From: Acidimicrobiia bacterium
GTDB taxonomy: Bacteria > Actinomycetota > Acidimicrobiia > Acidimicrobiales > MedAcidi-G1
NCBI GenBank assembly: GCA_012961035.1
Contig: DUAC01000013.1
Span: 1-48,066 of the forward strand
Length of the DNA stretch: 48,066 nt
Reading direction: 5' to 3'
Shown: positions 24,697 through 32,967 of the stretch, piece after piece
Layout of the letters: every line of letters starts with the position of its first letter
Numbering within the stretch: the stretch's first letter is position 1
The notes under the pieces: generated by a model
Told to the model about the DNA's origin: nothing
The model's input: the letters and a program-made list of their open reading frames with translations, nothing else
Database searches by the model: none
Translations under genes and position numbers: made by a program

Positions 24697-25749
24697 CTAG
24701 GGCTCGATGGGGATGGTGACGCTCCGGGTCATTCCCCAACTGGGTATGACGGAACTGTGCCTGCCGGCGCCGCCCACCACCATGATCCGGATGTTGTCGG
24801 GGTGTCCGGTCATCGGGGCGGCGTCTCCATCCTGCAGGGCCTGCATCCAGGGAGCCCAGGCCCGATGTCCGAAGGCCTGCTTCAGCTCGCCGACGGGCAG
24901 TCGGGCCCGTTGGAAGAGGTAGGACGCCACGTCGCCCCGGGACCATCCGGCGTCGGCGCAGGTGGCGGCGTGTTCCGGGCAGAGCGCCACCAGGTACTCG
25001 CCCTGGCTGATGCAGGCGTTGTTCTGGGCGGTGGTGGCCATTGCCGAGGCCACCTTGTCGAGGATCCCGGTGGGGTCGGAGGATTCCATGTCGTGCACGT
25101 TGTGTGGTGCTTCGCCGCAGTGGATGGTCACCGCCGATGGGGCGTCCACCCCGACCGAGGCCGCGTAGCCGGTCCAGGGTGAGGCCTCCAGGTTCTCGGC
25201 GACGCAGAAGCCGTACTTGGCGGGCCCACCCTGGGTGGAGGCGTCACCGTCACCCGGAGTGGCGCCGGCAACGTGCAGGAGGATGAGGCGGAGGGCTCGG
25301 CCGGTGGTGGCATTGGCCCGACTCCCCGGGCCGAACGCTCCGAGGCCGCCGTGGTAGCCGGCACTACGGACCACCTCGCCGTGGACGACGAGGAGGGGGG
25401 CGACGCAGTGCGTGGTGGCGTTGACCCCCCGCAGGTTCAGGTCGGTATGGGCGAGGGCCCGCACGGCCGACACCAGGACCGGGAGGTGGTCGGGTAGGCA
25501 GCCGGCCATCACGGCGTTCACGGCGATGGCCAGGCGGGTTGCCTGGCCGAACCGCGGTGGGAGGGTGGCCACGACCTCCTCGGGGTCGCGGCCACTGCAG
25601 CCGGCCAGCATCGCTTCCACCCGCTCGGGAGTGGGGGCGACCACCGGCAGGCCGTCTCCCCAGCCGAGGGAGGCCAGGACCTCTATCAGGTCGGCGTCGT
25701 CGTCCACCTCGAGGAGGTCGGTGGGGGAACCTGCCGTGTCTACAGTCAT
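24697..25749 (-). CDS. Conserved protein of unknown function, partner of the UGSC selenoprotein
   Basis: 350 residues, start ATG 25749. I recognise the conserved blocks, GWGDGLPVVAPTPERVEAML near residue 30, AIAVNAVMAGCLPDHLPV near 75 and NNACISQGEYLVALCPEHA near 245, as a widespread family without an established function. No signal peptide or membrane segment is visible. Several cysteines (for example in MAGC, THC, GFC, HCG, NACIS) could take part in thiol chemistry or metal binding. It is eight bases upstream of the selenoprotein start, so the two are surely co-translated and may form one enzyme, by analogy with two-protein selenoenzyme reductases; that is inference. Confidence 0.8.
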   Translation of the reverse strand: MTVDTAGSPTDLLEVDDDADLIEVLASLGWGDGLPVVAPTPERVEAMLAGCSGRDPEEVVATLPPRFGQATRLAIAVNAVMAGCLPDHLPVLVSAVRALAHTDLNLRGVNATTHCVAPLLVVHGEVVRSAGYHGGLGAFGPGSRANATTGRALRLILLHVAGATPGDGDASTQGGPAKYGFCVAENLEASPWTGYAASVGVDAPSAVTIHCGEAPHNVHDMESSDPTGILDKVASAMATTAQNNACISQGEYLVALCPEHAATCADAGWSRGDVASYLFQRARLPVGELKQAFGHRAWAPWMQALQDGDAAPMTGHPDNIRIMVVGGAGRHSSVIPSWGMTRSVTIPIEP

Positions 25750-25805
25750 CAGACAACAGCCTGCTCTACTTCGACTAGGTTTGCAAGCCAACCGATGGAG
25801 GAGCG
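25750..25805. promoter_or_regulatory. Divergent promoter with quasi-palindrome, probable TetR site
   Basis: The 56-base gap between the selenoprotein operon and the TetR gene contains GGTTTGCAAGCC (25778-25789), a 12-base near-palindrome centred on TTGCAA. GGAGGAGCG directly before ATG 25806 is a clear ribosome-binding site. A TetR protein encoded next to it would be the natural binder, linking control of the selenoprotein operon and the rightward operon. Confidence 0.4.
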
Positions 25806-26390
25806 ATGGCGGCACGACGGGGGGTGACCAGGGACCGGGTGGCCCACGCCGCCCTGGAGGTCCTGGACGAGGTCGGGAACATCGACGGTGTACGGCCGTC
25901 GATGGTGGCTGCCCGGCTGGGTATCCGGTCGCAGTCGCTCTACGCCCATGTCGACGGCGTGGACGGGCTGCGTCGACTGCTGGCCCTCCGGTCACTTGCC
26001 GACCTGGCCGACACCGTGACCGGGGTCGCCGTCGGGCGGTCGGGTCTCGACGCCGTCGACGCCATTGTCCGGGCGCACCTGGGCTTCGCCATGGCATGGC
26101 CGGGACGCTTCAGTGCCGCCATCCACCCGCCGGGGGAGGATTCCGACCTCCTGGCAGCGGTGGAGCGCGTCGGCAGCCCACTCCAGACGGTCCTGGAGCT
26201 GCTGGGCCTGGACGCCGACGAGAGGGTCCACTGGACGCGCCTGCAGCTCTCCCTGGTCTGGGGCTTCGCCACCCTCTGGCGCGATGGGCGCCTCACCCTG
26301 GCACCACCCCCGGAGTCGACGATCGACCACCTGGTGGCTGCCCTCCTGGTCCGGTTGGAGACCAGCCCGGCAGCGGAGGCCTCGAGATGA
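25806..26390 (+). CDS. TetR-family regulator
   Basis: 194 residues. Helix-turn-helix VRPSMVAARLGIRSQSLYAHVDG near residues 29-51, then a TetR_C_33-like helical domain (LRSLADLADTVTGVAV, RLQLSLVWGFATLW). Strong ribosome-binding site GGAGGAG. It overlaps the next gene by ATGA and is divergent from the selenoprotein operon, so it probably controls both directions. Confidence 0.85.
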   Translation: MAARRGVTRDRVAHAALEVLDEVGNIDGVRPSMVAARLGIRSQSLYAHVDGVDGLRRLLALRSLADLADTVTGVAVGRSGLDAVDAIVRAHLGFAMAWPGRFSAAIHPPGEDSDLLAAVERVGSPLQTVLELLGLDADERVHWTRLQLSLVWGFATLWRDGRLTLAPPPESTIDHLVAALLVRLETSPAAEASR

Positions 26391-27253
26391 TCGACGAGCG
26401 TCGTCAGCGTGACGACCTGTACCTCTGTCCCAGCACCCTGCTACCCGACACGTTCTCCCTGGATGCAGCGGGCTTCGAGGAGTACGTGGAGGCGTGTGTC
26501 GACGCCGGAGTAGCCGGCATCTCCTACTGGACCCTCCACGAGGTCCTGCTGAAGGCGCAGGGGTGGTCCTCCGAGCGGATCAGGTCCCGACTCTCCACTG
26601 CAGGCCTCCGGGTCGTCTGCGTCGAGGCCATCTACGGCTGGGCCAACGCAGCCAGCCCCGCCGCGGCCGTGGAGGCGTCACTGGAGTCGATCGACATCGC
26701 CTCGGCACATGGGTCACCGAACCTGGCTGCCGTGGTCCTCGAACCGGACCTCCGGTCCATGGAGGTGACTGTGGCCAATCTCGCTGCGGTGGCCGATCGG
26801 GCCGCCGATGTGGACGTGGCCATCTGCGTGGAGTTCCTCCCGTGGTCCGGGATCCCGGACATCACGACCTGTTGGGACCTTCTGAAACGGACGGGACGTC
26901 CGAACGTGGGGGTGCTGCTCGATTCCTGGCACTGGTTCCGCCAGCCCGGTGGGCCGTACGGCCGCCACGCCGACACCCTGGCCTCCATGCCCGGCGATGC
27001 CATCCGGGTATTCCAACTCTGTGACGCCGGGGTCGAGCCCTGGGAGGATCCGATGGCCGAATGCCTGGCCGCCCGCTGTCTGCCCGGTGACGGGGTGGTC
27101 GACCACGAGCACCTGTTCGGCCTGTTGCGGGGCATTTCCGCCGATCCGGTGGTCACGCCGGAGGTCTTCAACACCGGGTTGGCAAGGTTGGGAATGGGCC
27201 CGATGGCCCGCCGCATAGTCGAGGCCAGCAGGGCGGTCCTGGCCGGCTGGTGA
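26387..27253 (+). CDS. Sugar-phosphate isomerase/epimerase-like TIM barrel
   Basis: 288 residues of the AP-endonuclease-2/xylose-isomerase-like fold. Motifs include CPSTLLPDTFSLDAAGFEEYV at the N-terminus, VCVEFLPWSGIPD near 145 and GVLLDSWHWFR near 178, with Glu, Asp and His residues suited to a divalent metal. ATG overlaps the TetR stop. Relatives act in inositol, sugar or hydroxypyruvate-type metabolism, so the substrate is open. A binding-protein lipoprotein lies downstream, suggesting uptake and conversion of the same compound. Confidence 0.8.
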   Translation: MIDERRQRDDLYLCPSTLLPDTFSLDAAGFEEYVEACVDAGVAGISYWTLHEVLLKAQGWSSERIRSRLSTAGLRVVCVEAIYGWANAASPAAAVEASLESIDIASAHGSPNLAAVVLEPDLRSMEVTVANLAAVADRAADVDVAICVEFLPWSGIPDITTCWDLLKRTGRPNVGVLLDSWHWFRQPGGPYGRHADTLASMPGDAIRVFQLCDAGVEPWEDPMAECLAARCLPGDGVVDHEHLFGLLRGISADPVVTPEVFNTGLARLGMGPMARRIVEASRAVLAGW

Positions 27254-27273
27254 TCGACCGATCGGATCCCGTC

Positions 27274-27327
27274 TACCTTCTGGGGAGGTGATCGGGCCCA
27301 CGGTGGGCCCGGAGGGAGGAACCGGAC
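27274..27327 (+). promoter_or_regulatory. Promoter and leader hairpin before the second binding protein
   Basis: TACCTT (27274-27279) is a plausible -10 box. GGGCCCAC (27294-27301) and GTGGGCCC (27303-27310) form a hairpin just before the ribosome-binding site GGAGGGAGGAACC. The hairpin could affect translation initiation. The very short loop implies the top base pairs open to a three-base loop. Confidence 0.35.
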
Positions 27328-28827
27328 GTGGACGGCTCCATGCGACGAGTCATCGGACTCTGGTTGGCCATGGCAGTGCTGGCCGGGGGTTGTGGGGGTG
27401 GCGGATCGCCCACGACGGCGCCCACCGTTACCGAAGCACCCACGACGACCGTGGTCGAGGAACCGGCCGAGGCCACGACCACCACCGCGGAGGCCCCCGC
27501 CGACGAACCGGCAGAGGTGCCCACGACGACCATGGAGGCGCCCGCTGAGGAACCGACCGGAACCACCACCACCACCACGACGGTGCCGGTGGAGGAGCCG
27601 CCGGCGACCACGACGACTACCACGGAGGCCCCGATCGTCCTGACCGACTCCTTCCGGGGGGTCACCTCGGAGACCATCAGGATCGGCTTCACGTCGATCG
27701 ACTTCGAGAAGTTCAACTCGACCTACGGGTTCAACCTCACGTATGCGAACTACGGGCCGACCGTTGACACCTACGTCGCCCACATCAACGCCACCGGTGG
27801 AATCCTGGGCCGGATGGTCGAGATCGTCCACGGGACCTTCCTCCCGGTGGGTGCGGCCACGGCCGAGGCGGTGTGCGTGGAGCTGGTCGAGGACCACCAG
27901 GTGTTCGCCGTGCTGAACGGGTTCGCCGGCCCGGGCGCCGAGAGCGTCAACGAGTGCTTCGGTGGCCTGTACGACACGATCCTGGTCGGGGGGAAGCCCA
28001 CACCCGAACAGCTCGAACGGATCACCGCCACCTGGATCAGCGACGACATCAGCCTGGGTCGTCGCGGCAGGGCCTTCGTGAACCTGCTGCGGGAGACCGG
28101 GCGACTGGCCGACCTGGGCACCTTCATGCTCTACGGGGCGAATGGCGACTACGAGGCCACCATCGCCGACACCACGGAGGCCCTCGAGGAGGCCGGCGCG
28201 GAGGTGGTCATCGCCACCTACAACCCGAGCACCGGAGATGAGTCGGCCACCATCGCCCACATGGAGGTGGTCCTCGAACGGGCGCGGGCCGAGGGCGTGT
28301 CCACCGTGTTCTTCATCGGGGAGGCCGCCTACGCCCAGGAGGTCGTGTTCGAACTGGGTGACGAGTTCATCGTGCTCATCTTGAATGGTGACTCCACCAA
28401 CCGATGGAAGACCGACCCTCCGCTGGGCATCGATGAAGCGGGCACCCTGTTGACCAACCGGTCGTTCACCTCGTCGACGGACCCGGCCATGGCCGACTGC
28501 CTGGCCATCATCGAGGCGGGCCTCGGCCTGGAGGTGCGATCGGTGGAGCTCCTGGAGGAGGGTGAGGCCAACTACTGGGCCGCCACCCAGGCTTCCTGCC
28601 GGCTGTTCGAGTTGTTCCGCCAGATCGCCACCGCTGCTGGCCCCGACCTGACCAACGAATCCTTCGCAATGGCGGCTGCCGACCTCGGCTCGTTCTCCAT
28701 CTCGGGGCAGCCCTACAACTCCCTGGGCCCCGACAAGTCCGACGCCCGCGACACCCTCAGCCTGGCCGAATGGGACCACGGGCTGGGGTTCTGGCGGGCC
28801 ATCTCCGATCCCGTGGACGTGGGCTGA
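27328..28827 (+). CDS. Substrate-binding lipoprotein with long Thr/Pro/Glu-rich tether
   Basis: 499 residues from GTG 27328, placed after a strong ribosome-binding site; ATG 27340 is an alternative. The signal ends at VLAGGC with the lipid-bearing Cys at 22. Residues about 28-105 are a low-complexity TTT/EEP/APA tether, longer than usual. Then a Peripla_BP_6-type receptor domain begins at SETIRIGFTSIDFEKF. No permease or ATPase gene is adjacent, so it may serve a distant transporter or act as a sensor. A perfect 11-bp hairpin ends the transcription unit. Confidence 0.85.
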   Translation: MDGSMRRVIGLWLAMAVLAGGCGGGGSPTTAPTVTEAPTTTVVEEPAEATTTTAEAPADEPAEVPTTTMEAPAEEPTGTTTTTTTVPVEEPPATTTTTTEAPIVLTDSFRGVTSETIRIGFTSIDFEKFNSTYGFNLTYANYGPTVDTYVAHINATGGILGRMVEIVHGTFLPVGAATAEAVCVELVEDHQVFAVLNGFAGPGAESVNECFGGLYDTILVGGKPTPEQLERITATWISDDISLGRRGRAFVNLLRETGRLADLGTFMLYGANGDYEATIADTTEALEEAGAEVVIATYNPSTGDESATIAHMEVVLERARAEGVSTVFFIGEAAYAQEVVFELGDEFIVLILNGDSTNRWKTDPPLGIDEAGTLLTNRSFTSSTDPAMADCLAIIEAGLGLEVRSVELLEEGEANYWAATQASCRLFELFRQIATAAGPDLTNESFAMAAADLGSFSISGQPYNSLGPDKSDARDTLSLAEWDHGLGFWRAISDPVDVG

Positions 28828-28835
28828 ACGCGGCA

Positions 28836-28860
28836 GTGACCGGGTCGGGGACCCGGTCAC
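28836..28860. terminator. Bidirectional hairpin terminator
   Basis: GTGACCGGGTC (28836-28846) and GACCCGGTCAC (28850-28860) form a perfect 11-bp stem with a GGG loop. It lies between the binding-protein stop and the convergent tRNA-Ser gene. There is no T-tract on either side, as often in GC-rich actinobacteria. Confidence 0.75.
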
Positions 28861-28863
28861 TGG

Positions 28864-28953
28864 TGGCGGAAGGTGTGGGATTTGAACCCACGGTGACCCG
28901 GAGGCCACAACGGCTTTCGAGGCCGCCCCATTCGTCCGCTCTGGCAACCTTCC
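28864..28953 (-). tRNA. tRNA-Ser (CGA)
   Basis: The acceptor GGAAGGT at 28953-28947 pairs with ACCTTCC at 28874-28868, with discriminator G and an encoded CCA at 28866-28864. The anticodon stem GCGGC/GCCGT encloses the loop CTCGAAA, so the anticodon is CGA. There is a long class II variable arm and a T-arm with GGGTTCAAATCCC. All arms fit a serine tRNA. Confidence 0.93.
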
Positions 28954-29009
28954 GCCGACGAGGCTACTGAGGTGCCGACGGACGGCCAACCGGACGGGTC
29001 GGCCACCGG

Positions 29010-29501
29010 TCAGCGGTGTCGGGCGAAGAACGAGGTGAGCAGCTCGGCACATTCCCGGGAGCGGATGCCAGCGGTCGCCGGGTACTCGTGGTTCAGGCGT
29101 GGATCGGAGCCCAGGTTGTAGAGGGAGCCGGCGGCGCCGGCCTCCGGGTTGGGTGCTCCCCAGACGAGGCGACCGATCCGGGCCGCCCAGGCGGCTCCGG
29201 CACACATCGGGCAGGGCTCCAGGGTCACGACCAGGACGGCGTCGTCGAGGCGCCACGTACCCAGCTCTGAGGCGGCGTCGCGCAGGGCCAGGACCTCGGC
29301 GTGGGCGGTGGGGTCACCCGTGGCCCGGCGTTCGTTGTGCCGTCGGGCCACGATCCGACCGCCCACGGCCACCACGGCGCCTACCGGTACCTCGCCCGCT
29401 GCAGCGGCCAGGGTGGCCTCGGCCAGCGCCACGCCCATCAGGTCATGGTCGGTCTGGTGGCCTTCATCACCTGGTCCGACGATCGGGTCCGGATGCTCCA
29501 T
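29010..29501 (-). CDS. tadA: tRNA-specific adenosine deaminase
   Basis: 163 residues. The cytidine-deaminase-fold zinc site is complete: HAE at 67-69 and PCPMC with Cys97 and Cys100. It converts the wobble adenosine of tRNA-Arg(ACG) to inosine and is essential in most bacteria. ATG 29501 is chosen because TAACGT lies seven bases upstream (leaderless pattern) and because a longer reading would run into the SRP RNA gene. It is next to a serine tRNA and the SRP RNA, a common arrangement. Confidence 0.92.
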   Translation of the reverse strand: MEHPDPIVGPGDEGHQTDHDLMGVALAEATLAAAAGEVPVGAVVAVGGRIVARRHNERRATGDPTAHAEVLALRDAASELGTWRLDDAVLVVTLEPCPMCAGAAWAARIGRLVWGAPNPEAGAAGSLYNLGSDPRLNHEYPATAGIRSRECAELLTSFFARHR

Positions 29502-29555
29502 GTACGCGACGTTAGGTCCGGGCGCGGCGGCACCCGTCCTCGAGAGTGGCGGCCA

Positions 29556-29649
29556 GGCGGTCTGCGGCACTCCGGGAGTTCCGCTGAGAGCTGCTGCCTT
29601 CCGGCCCTGACCCGGTTCACGGGGCCCGGTCGCACAGGACCCGACCGCC
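29556..29649 (-). ncRNA. ffs: Signal recognition particle 4.5S RNA (small bacterial type)
   Basis: The minus strand contains the diagnostic domain IV sequence GGTCAGGGCCGGAAGGCAGC, close to the conserved GGUCAGGUCCGGAAGGAAGCAGCC of bacterial SRP RNA. The ends GGCGGTC and GACCGCC pair to close a 94-base hairpin. It lies between tadA and tRNA-Ser/dnaX, the usual neighbourhood, but points away from dnaX. Confidence 0.93.
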
Positions 29650-29751
29650 ACACTCGAGAACGGGTGCATCCGAACGATACCCGCACCGTCCGTTTCCCAT
29701 CTCGTGGCTCGGTATCCTTGTCGCCCGGAACCCGGCTGCGTGCCGGGCCCC

Positions 29752-29838
29752 GGAGGGATGCGAGAGCGGACGATTCGGCACGCCTGGAACGCGTGTGTGG
29801 CTTCACCGTCACCGTGGGTTCGAATCCCACTCCCTCCG
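29752..29838 (+). tRNA. tRNA-Ser (GGA)
   Basis: Acceptor GGAGGGA (29752-29758) pairs with TCCCTCC (29831-29837), discriminator G. The anticodon stem CACGC/GCGTG surrounds CTGGAAC, giving anticodon GGA. It has a long variable arm and the T-arm GGGTTCGAATCCC. The CCA end is not encoded. A CCCGGCTGCGTGCCGGG hairpin lies just upstream at about 29730-29746. Confidence 0.94.
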
Positions 29839-29896
29839 CCGTTCAGCGGCTCCAGGCCCGAGGCCTCCCCCGGTGGTGCCGCTGTAGGGTCGGACC

Positions 29897-31621
29897 ATGG
29901 AGTACACGTCGCTCTACCGGCGCTTCAGGCCCCGGCGATTCTCGGAGATCCGGGGACAGGAGCACGTGGTTGCGGCCCTGCGAAACGCCGTACGGGAGGA
30001 CCGCGTCCTCCACGCCTACCTACTCAGCGGCCCCCGCGGAACCGGGAAGACGACGGCCGCACGGGTCCTGGCCAAGGCCCTGAACTGCACGGCTGTCGAG
30101 GACGGCGAACCCTGCGGCGAGTGTGAGTCCTGTACTTCCATGGACGCAGGTACCTCCTTCGACCTGCACGAGTTGGATGCGGCCTCCAACAACAAGGTCG
30201 ACGACATGCGCGACCTGCTGGCGAGGGTCGCCCTGGGCACCCCCGGCCGGACCAAGGTGTACCTCCTGGACGAGGTCCACATGCTGACCGCCGGCGCTGA
30301 GAACGCCCTCCTCAAGACATTGGAGGAGCCTCCCGCCCACGTGGTCTTCGTCCTGGCCACCACCGAGCCGCACAAGGTTGTCGAGACCATCCGGAGTCGG
30401 TCGCAGCACCTGGAGTTGAACCTCCTGCCAGCCTCCGAACTCGAGTCCCTGGTGCGCTATGTGATTGCCGAGGCCGACCTGGACGTGGACGAGGACGGCA
30501 TCTCCCATGTCGTGCGGGCCGGGAGGGGTTCGGCCCGCGACGCCCTGTCGGCACTCGACAGGGTGGTGGCGGGTGGGATCACCCAGGACGAGACCTCCAC
30601 GGACGAGTTGCTGGCCGCTCTCGCCGAGCGGGACACCGCCCGGGCCCTGGCCGCCCTGGCCGCCGGTATCTCCCGTGGCCGGGAGCCACGGGTCACCGGC
30701 GAGGCGTTGCTGGGTTCCCTCCGGGAGGCCTTCCTCATCGCCATGGGCGTACCACCGACCCAACTGGCCGCGGCGGACCGCGAGCGGGCGGAGCGATTCG
30801 CCGAAATGGTCACGCCGGCGGTCACGACACGGGCCCTGGAGGTACTGGGCACCGCCCTGATCGACATGCGTCGCTCCCCTGACCCGCGGGTGGACCTGGA
30901 GGTGGCCCTCGTACGCCTCACTGCATCGGAGGTGGCCGGGGCCGGGGATCCGGCAGTCCTCGAGGGCCTCATCCGTCGGATCCAGAAGTTGGAGGCCGCC
31001 CTGGCCGGCGGCGCTGCCGTTGCGGCTCCGCCTACGCCCCCGCCCCCGCTCCGCCGCACCGGGCCCGCGGCCCAGGGCCGAGCCAGTCTGGCTGCCACGA
31101 CCGGGCCGGCGCCCGTTGCCGCCACGGAACCTGCAGCGGGAGCTGACGTCGAGACCGGTGCCGATGGGGAGCCGGAGCCGGCGACCCGTCCGGTCGTGGA
31201 GGCACCGGCCGGTCCGGCCACGCCGGTGACGCTCGAGGAGCTCGTCGCGGCCTGGGGAGACGACCTGCTGGACCGACTGGGAAGGAAGGCCCGAGCCAGG
31301 TTCTCGGCGGCGCGCTTCGTGTCCGTGGAGGACGGCACGGCCGTCATGGCACTTCCAAACGAACCCCACATGCGGCGCTGTGAGGACATGCGATCCGATC
31401 TGGAGAAGGTCCTCTCGGAGAAGTTCGGTGGCACGGTTCCCGTGAAGCTGGTGGTGGGCGGGGACGTCTCCGCGCCGGTCGTCCCCGAGGTGGTCGCCAC
31501 CCCGGCGAACGAGGAGTCCATCGACATGGACGAGCTCGTGGATGCCGATATGTCCGAGGGCTCCGCCGTCGAGAAGCTCACCCAGGCGTTCCCCGGCGCC
31601 TCGTTGGTCGACCCGGACTGA
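29897..31621 (+). CDS. dnaX: DNA polymerase III subunit gamma/tau
   Basis: Clamp-loader ATPase, 574 residues. Walker A GPRGTGKT (45-52), zinc-binding Cys64, 73, 76 and 79, Walker B LLDEVHML near 122, and the sensor region LATTEPHKV near 150. An Ala/Pro-rich linker runs from about 370 to 440 before the tau domain. TAGGGT (29885-29890) is six bases before the ATG and there is no Shine-Dalgarno, so translation is probably leaderless. recR follows after 21 bases; the usual ybaB gene between them is absent. Confidence 0.95.
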   Translation: MEYTSLYRRFRPRRFSEIRGQEHVVAALRNAVREDRVLHAYLLSGPRGTGKTTAARVLAKALNCTAVEDGEPCGECESCTSMDAGTSFDLHELDAASNNKVDDMRDLLARVALGTPGRTKVYLLDEVHMLTAGAENALLKTLEEPPAHVVFVLATTEPHKVVETIRSRSQHLELNLLPASELESLVRYVIAEADLDVDEDGISHVVRAGRGSARDALSALDRVVAGGITQDETSTDELLAALAERDTARALAALAAGISRGREPRVTGEALLGSLREAFLIAMGVPPTQLAAADRERAERFAEMVTPAVTTRALEVLGTALIDMRRSPDPRVDLEVALVRLTASEVAGAGDPAVLEGLIRRIQKLEAALAGGAAVAAPPTPPPPLRRTGPAAQGRASLAATTGPAPVAATEPAAGADVETGADGEPEPATRPVVEAPAGPATPVTLEELVAAWGDDLLDRLGRKARARFSAARFVSVEDGTAVMALPNEPHMRRCEDMRSDLEKVLSEKFGGTVPVKLVVGGDVSAPVVPEVVATPANEESIDMDELVDADMSEGSAVEKLTQAFPGASLVDPD

Positions 31622-31642
31622 CCGGCGGACGGAGCGACGAAC

Positions 31643-32245
31643 GTGTACGCCGACGCAGTGCAGCAGGTGATCGACGAGTTGGGGCGCCTTCCGGGCATCG
31701 GGCCCAAGTCCGCCCAACGCCTGGCCTTCCACCTCATGAAGGTCCCGGTAGAGGACACCACCCGGCTGACGGTGGCCATCGACGAGATGAAGGCGAAGGT
31801 CCGATTCTGTGACCGGTGCTTCAACCTGGCCGAGGGAGAACTCTGTGCGGTGTGCACCGACGACCGTCGGGACTCCTCCCTGTTGTGCGTGGTGGAGGAT
31901 CCCCGCGACATCGTGGCCGTGGAGCGGACCGGTGAATTCCGTGGTCGGTACCACGTGCTGGGAGGGGCGATCAGCCCGATCGAGGGCATCGGTCCCGACC
32001 AGTTGCGGGTGAGGGAGCTGCTGGTCCGCCTGGAACCGGAGGGGGTGGTCGAGGTCATCCTCGCCACCAACCCCAACATCGAGGGCGAGGCCACGGCCAT
32101 GTACCTGGCCCGCCTGCTCGCCCCACTCGGCGTGGAGGTCACGAAGATCGCCAGTGGCCTGCCGGTGGGCGGGGACCTGGAGTACGCCGACGAACTGACG
32201 CTGGGCCGGGCCCTGGAGGGTCGTCGGCGCCTGGACGGCGGGTGA
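31643..32245 (+). CDS. recR: Recombination mediator RecR
   Basis: 200 residues. N-terminal helix-hairpin-helix [19 protein letters not shown], a C4 zinc finger (Cys56, 59, 68, 71) and a Toprim domain starting [14 protein letters not shown]. Works with RecF/RecO to load RecA at gaps. GTG start, 21 bases after dnaX. Confidence 0.95.
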   Translation: MYADAVQQVIDELGRLPGIGPKSAQRLAFHLMKVPVEDTTRLTVAIDEMKAKVRFCDRCFNLAEGELCAVCTDDRRDSSLLCVVEDPRDIVAVERTGEFRGRYHVLGGAISPIEGIGPDQLRVRELLVRLEPEGVVEVILATNPNIEGEATAMYLARLLAPLGVEVTKIASGLPVGGDLEYADELTLGRALEGRRRLDGG

Positions 32246-32545
32246 AGCGTCTGTGGAATACTGCACCGGAACATGGAAACGCCCCCCGGTGGCTTCCGCC
32301 AGACCGGAGGGTCGTTCCCGAGTTGGGCGGAGGGGTGGTTCCCAACTGTTGCAGTCACATTACGACAGTGAAGATATCATTACAAGTCAGGGACAAATCG
32401 TCGTTTCTTCGCCAGAGGGCGGGCAATTGGCTCCGAAACGGCAATTCCGGCTCCGTCCGTGCTTATCCACAGGTTCTTCCACAGACAGCCAGGCCCGGTG
32501 GAACCCGACGGTGGCCAGCGCCACCCGTAGACCCGGAGGTTTTCC
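32246..32545. promoter_or_regulatory. 300-bp non-coding region with AT-rich core and DnaA-box-like sites
   Basis: No convincing gene. A perfect DnaA box TTATCCACA lies at 32463-32471, a 7-of-9 match TCTTCCACA at 32475-32483, and another 7-of-9, TATTCCACA, on the minus strand at 32260-32252. Between them, 32350-32410 is clearly AT-richer than the rest of the window (for example GAAGATATCATTACAAG). The next gene has a strong GGAGG ribosome-binding site. This could be a DnaA-regulated promoter, a DnaA-titration site or an origin-like element. Confidence 0.5.
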
Positions 32546-32947
32546 ATGCTCTTGACCCAGATCGACCACGTCGCAATAGCGGTCCACGACCTGGAAGCGG
32601 CCATCACCTACTACCGCGAGGCCTTCGGTGCCGAGGTGCACCACCGGGAGGTGGTGGAACGCGACGGTGTCGACGAGGCCCTGCTGCGCGTCGGTGAGTC
32701 CTACATCCAGCTCACCACCGGAACCCGACCCGATTCGGCCATCACGAAGTTCCTGGAGAGCCGGGGTGAGGGCATGCACCACGTGGGATACCGGGTGGAT
32801 GACTGCGGTGAGGCCCTGGCGGCCATCGTGGCGGCAGGTGGGCGGGCGATAGACGAGGCTCCCCGGCCCGGGTCACGCGGCACGACCGTGGCCTTCGTGC
32901 ATCCGAAGGGTTCGTTCGGGACGCTGATCGAGCTGGTCCAGGAGTAG
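32546..32947 (+). CDS. mce: Methylmalonyl-CoA epimerase
   Basis: 133 residues, a VOC-fold protein. DHVAIAV (His8), GMHHVGYRV and LIELVQE (Glu129) give the family metal ligands. It interconverts the R and S forms of methylmalonyl-CoA. Strong ribosome-binding site GGAGG six bases upstream. The carboxylase beta subunit 1.6 kb downstream fits the same propionyl-CoA pathway. Confidence 0.9.
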   Translation: MLLTQIDHVAIAVHDLEAAITYYREAFGAEVHHREVVERDGVDEALLRVGESYIQLTTGTRPDSAITKFLESRGEGMHHVGYRVDDCGEALAAIVAAGGRAIDEAPRPGSRGTTVAFVHPKGSFGTLIELVQE

Positions 32948-32967
32948 TCGGGACACCTGGAGGCGCC

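Noticed and set aside
24413-24946. Gene ending at the TGA 24413 and a separate small gene 24164-24379
   Set aside because: Both halves are in the same frame around the TGA, the motif U-G-S-C is exact and a SECIS-like hairpin follows, so one selenoprotein explains the data better than two genes or a pseudogene.
26632-29256. A very long minus-strand open frame of about 874 codons
   Set aside because: It is antisense to the isomerase, the binding protein and part of tadA, and passes through the tRNA-Ser gene. Long open antisense frames are usual in GC-rich DNA.
30020-32266. A long minus-strand open frame across dnaX and recR
   Set aside because: The opposite strand encodes clear dnaX and recR with all family motifs; the antisense product shows no domain.
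32246-32545. Chromosomal origin of replication
   Set aside because: Only one perfect DnaA box and two weak ones, no dnaA or dnaN nearby, and no switch of gene direction. Kept as a DnaA-related region only.
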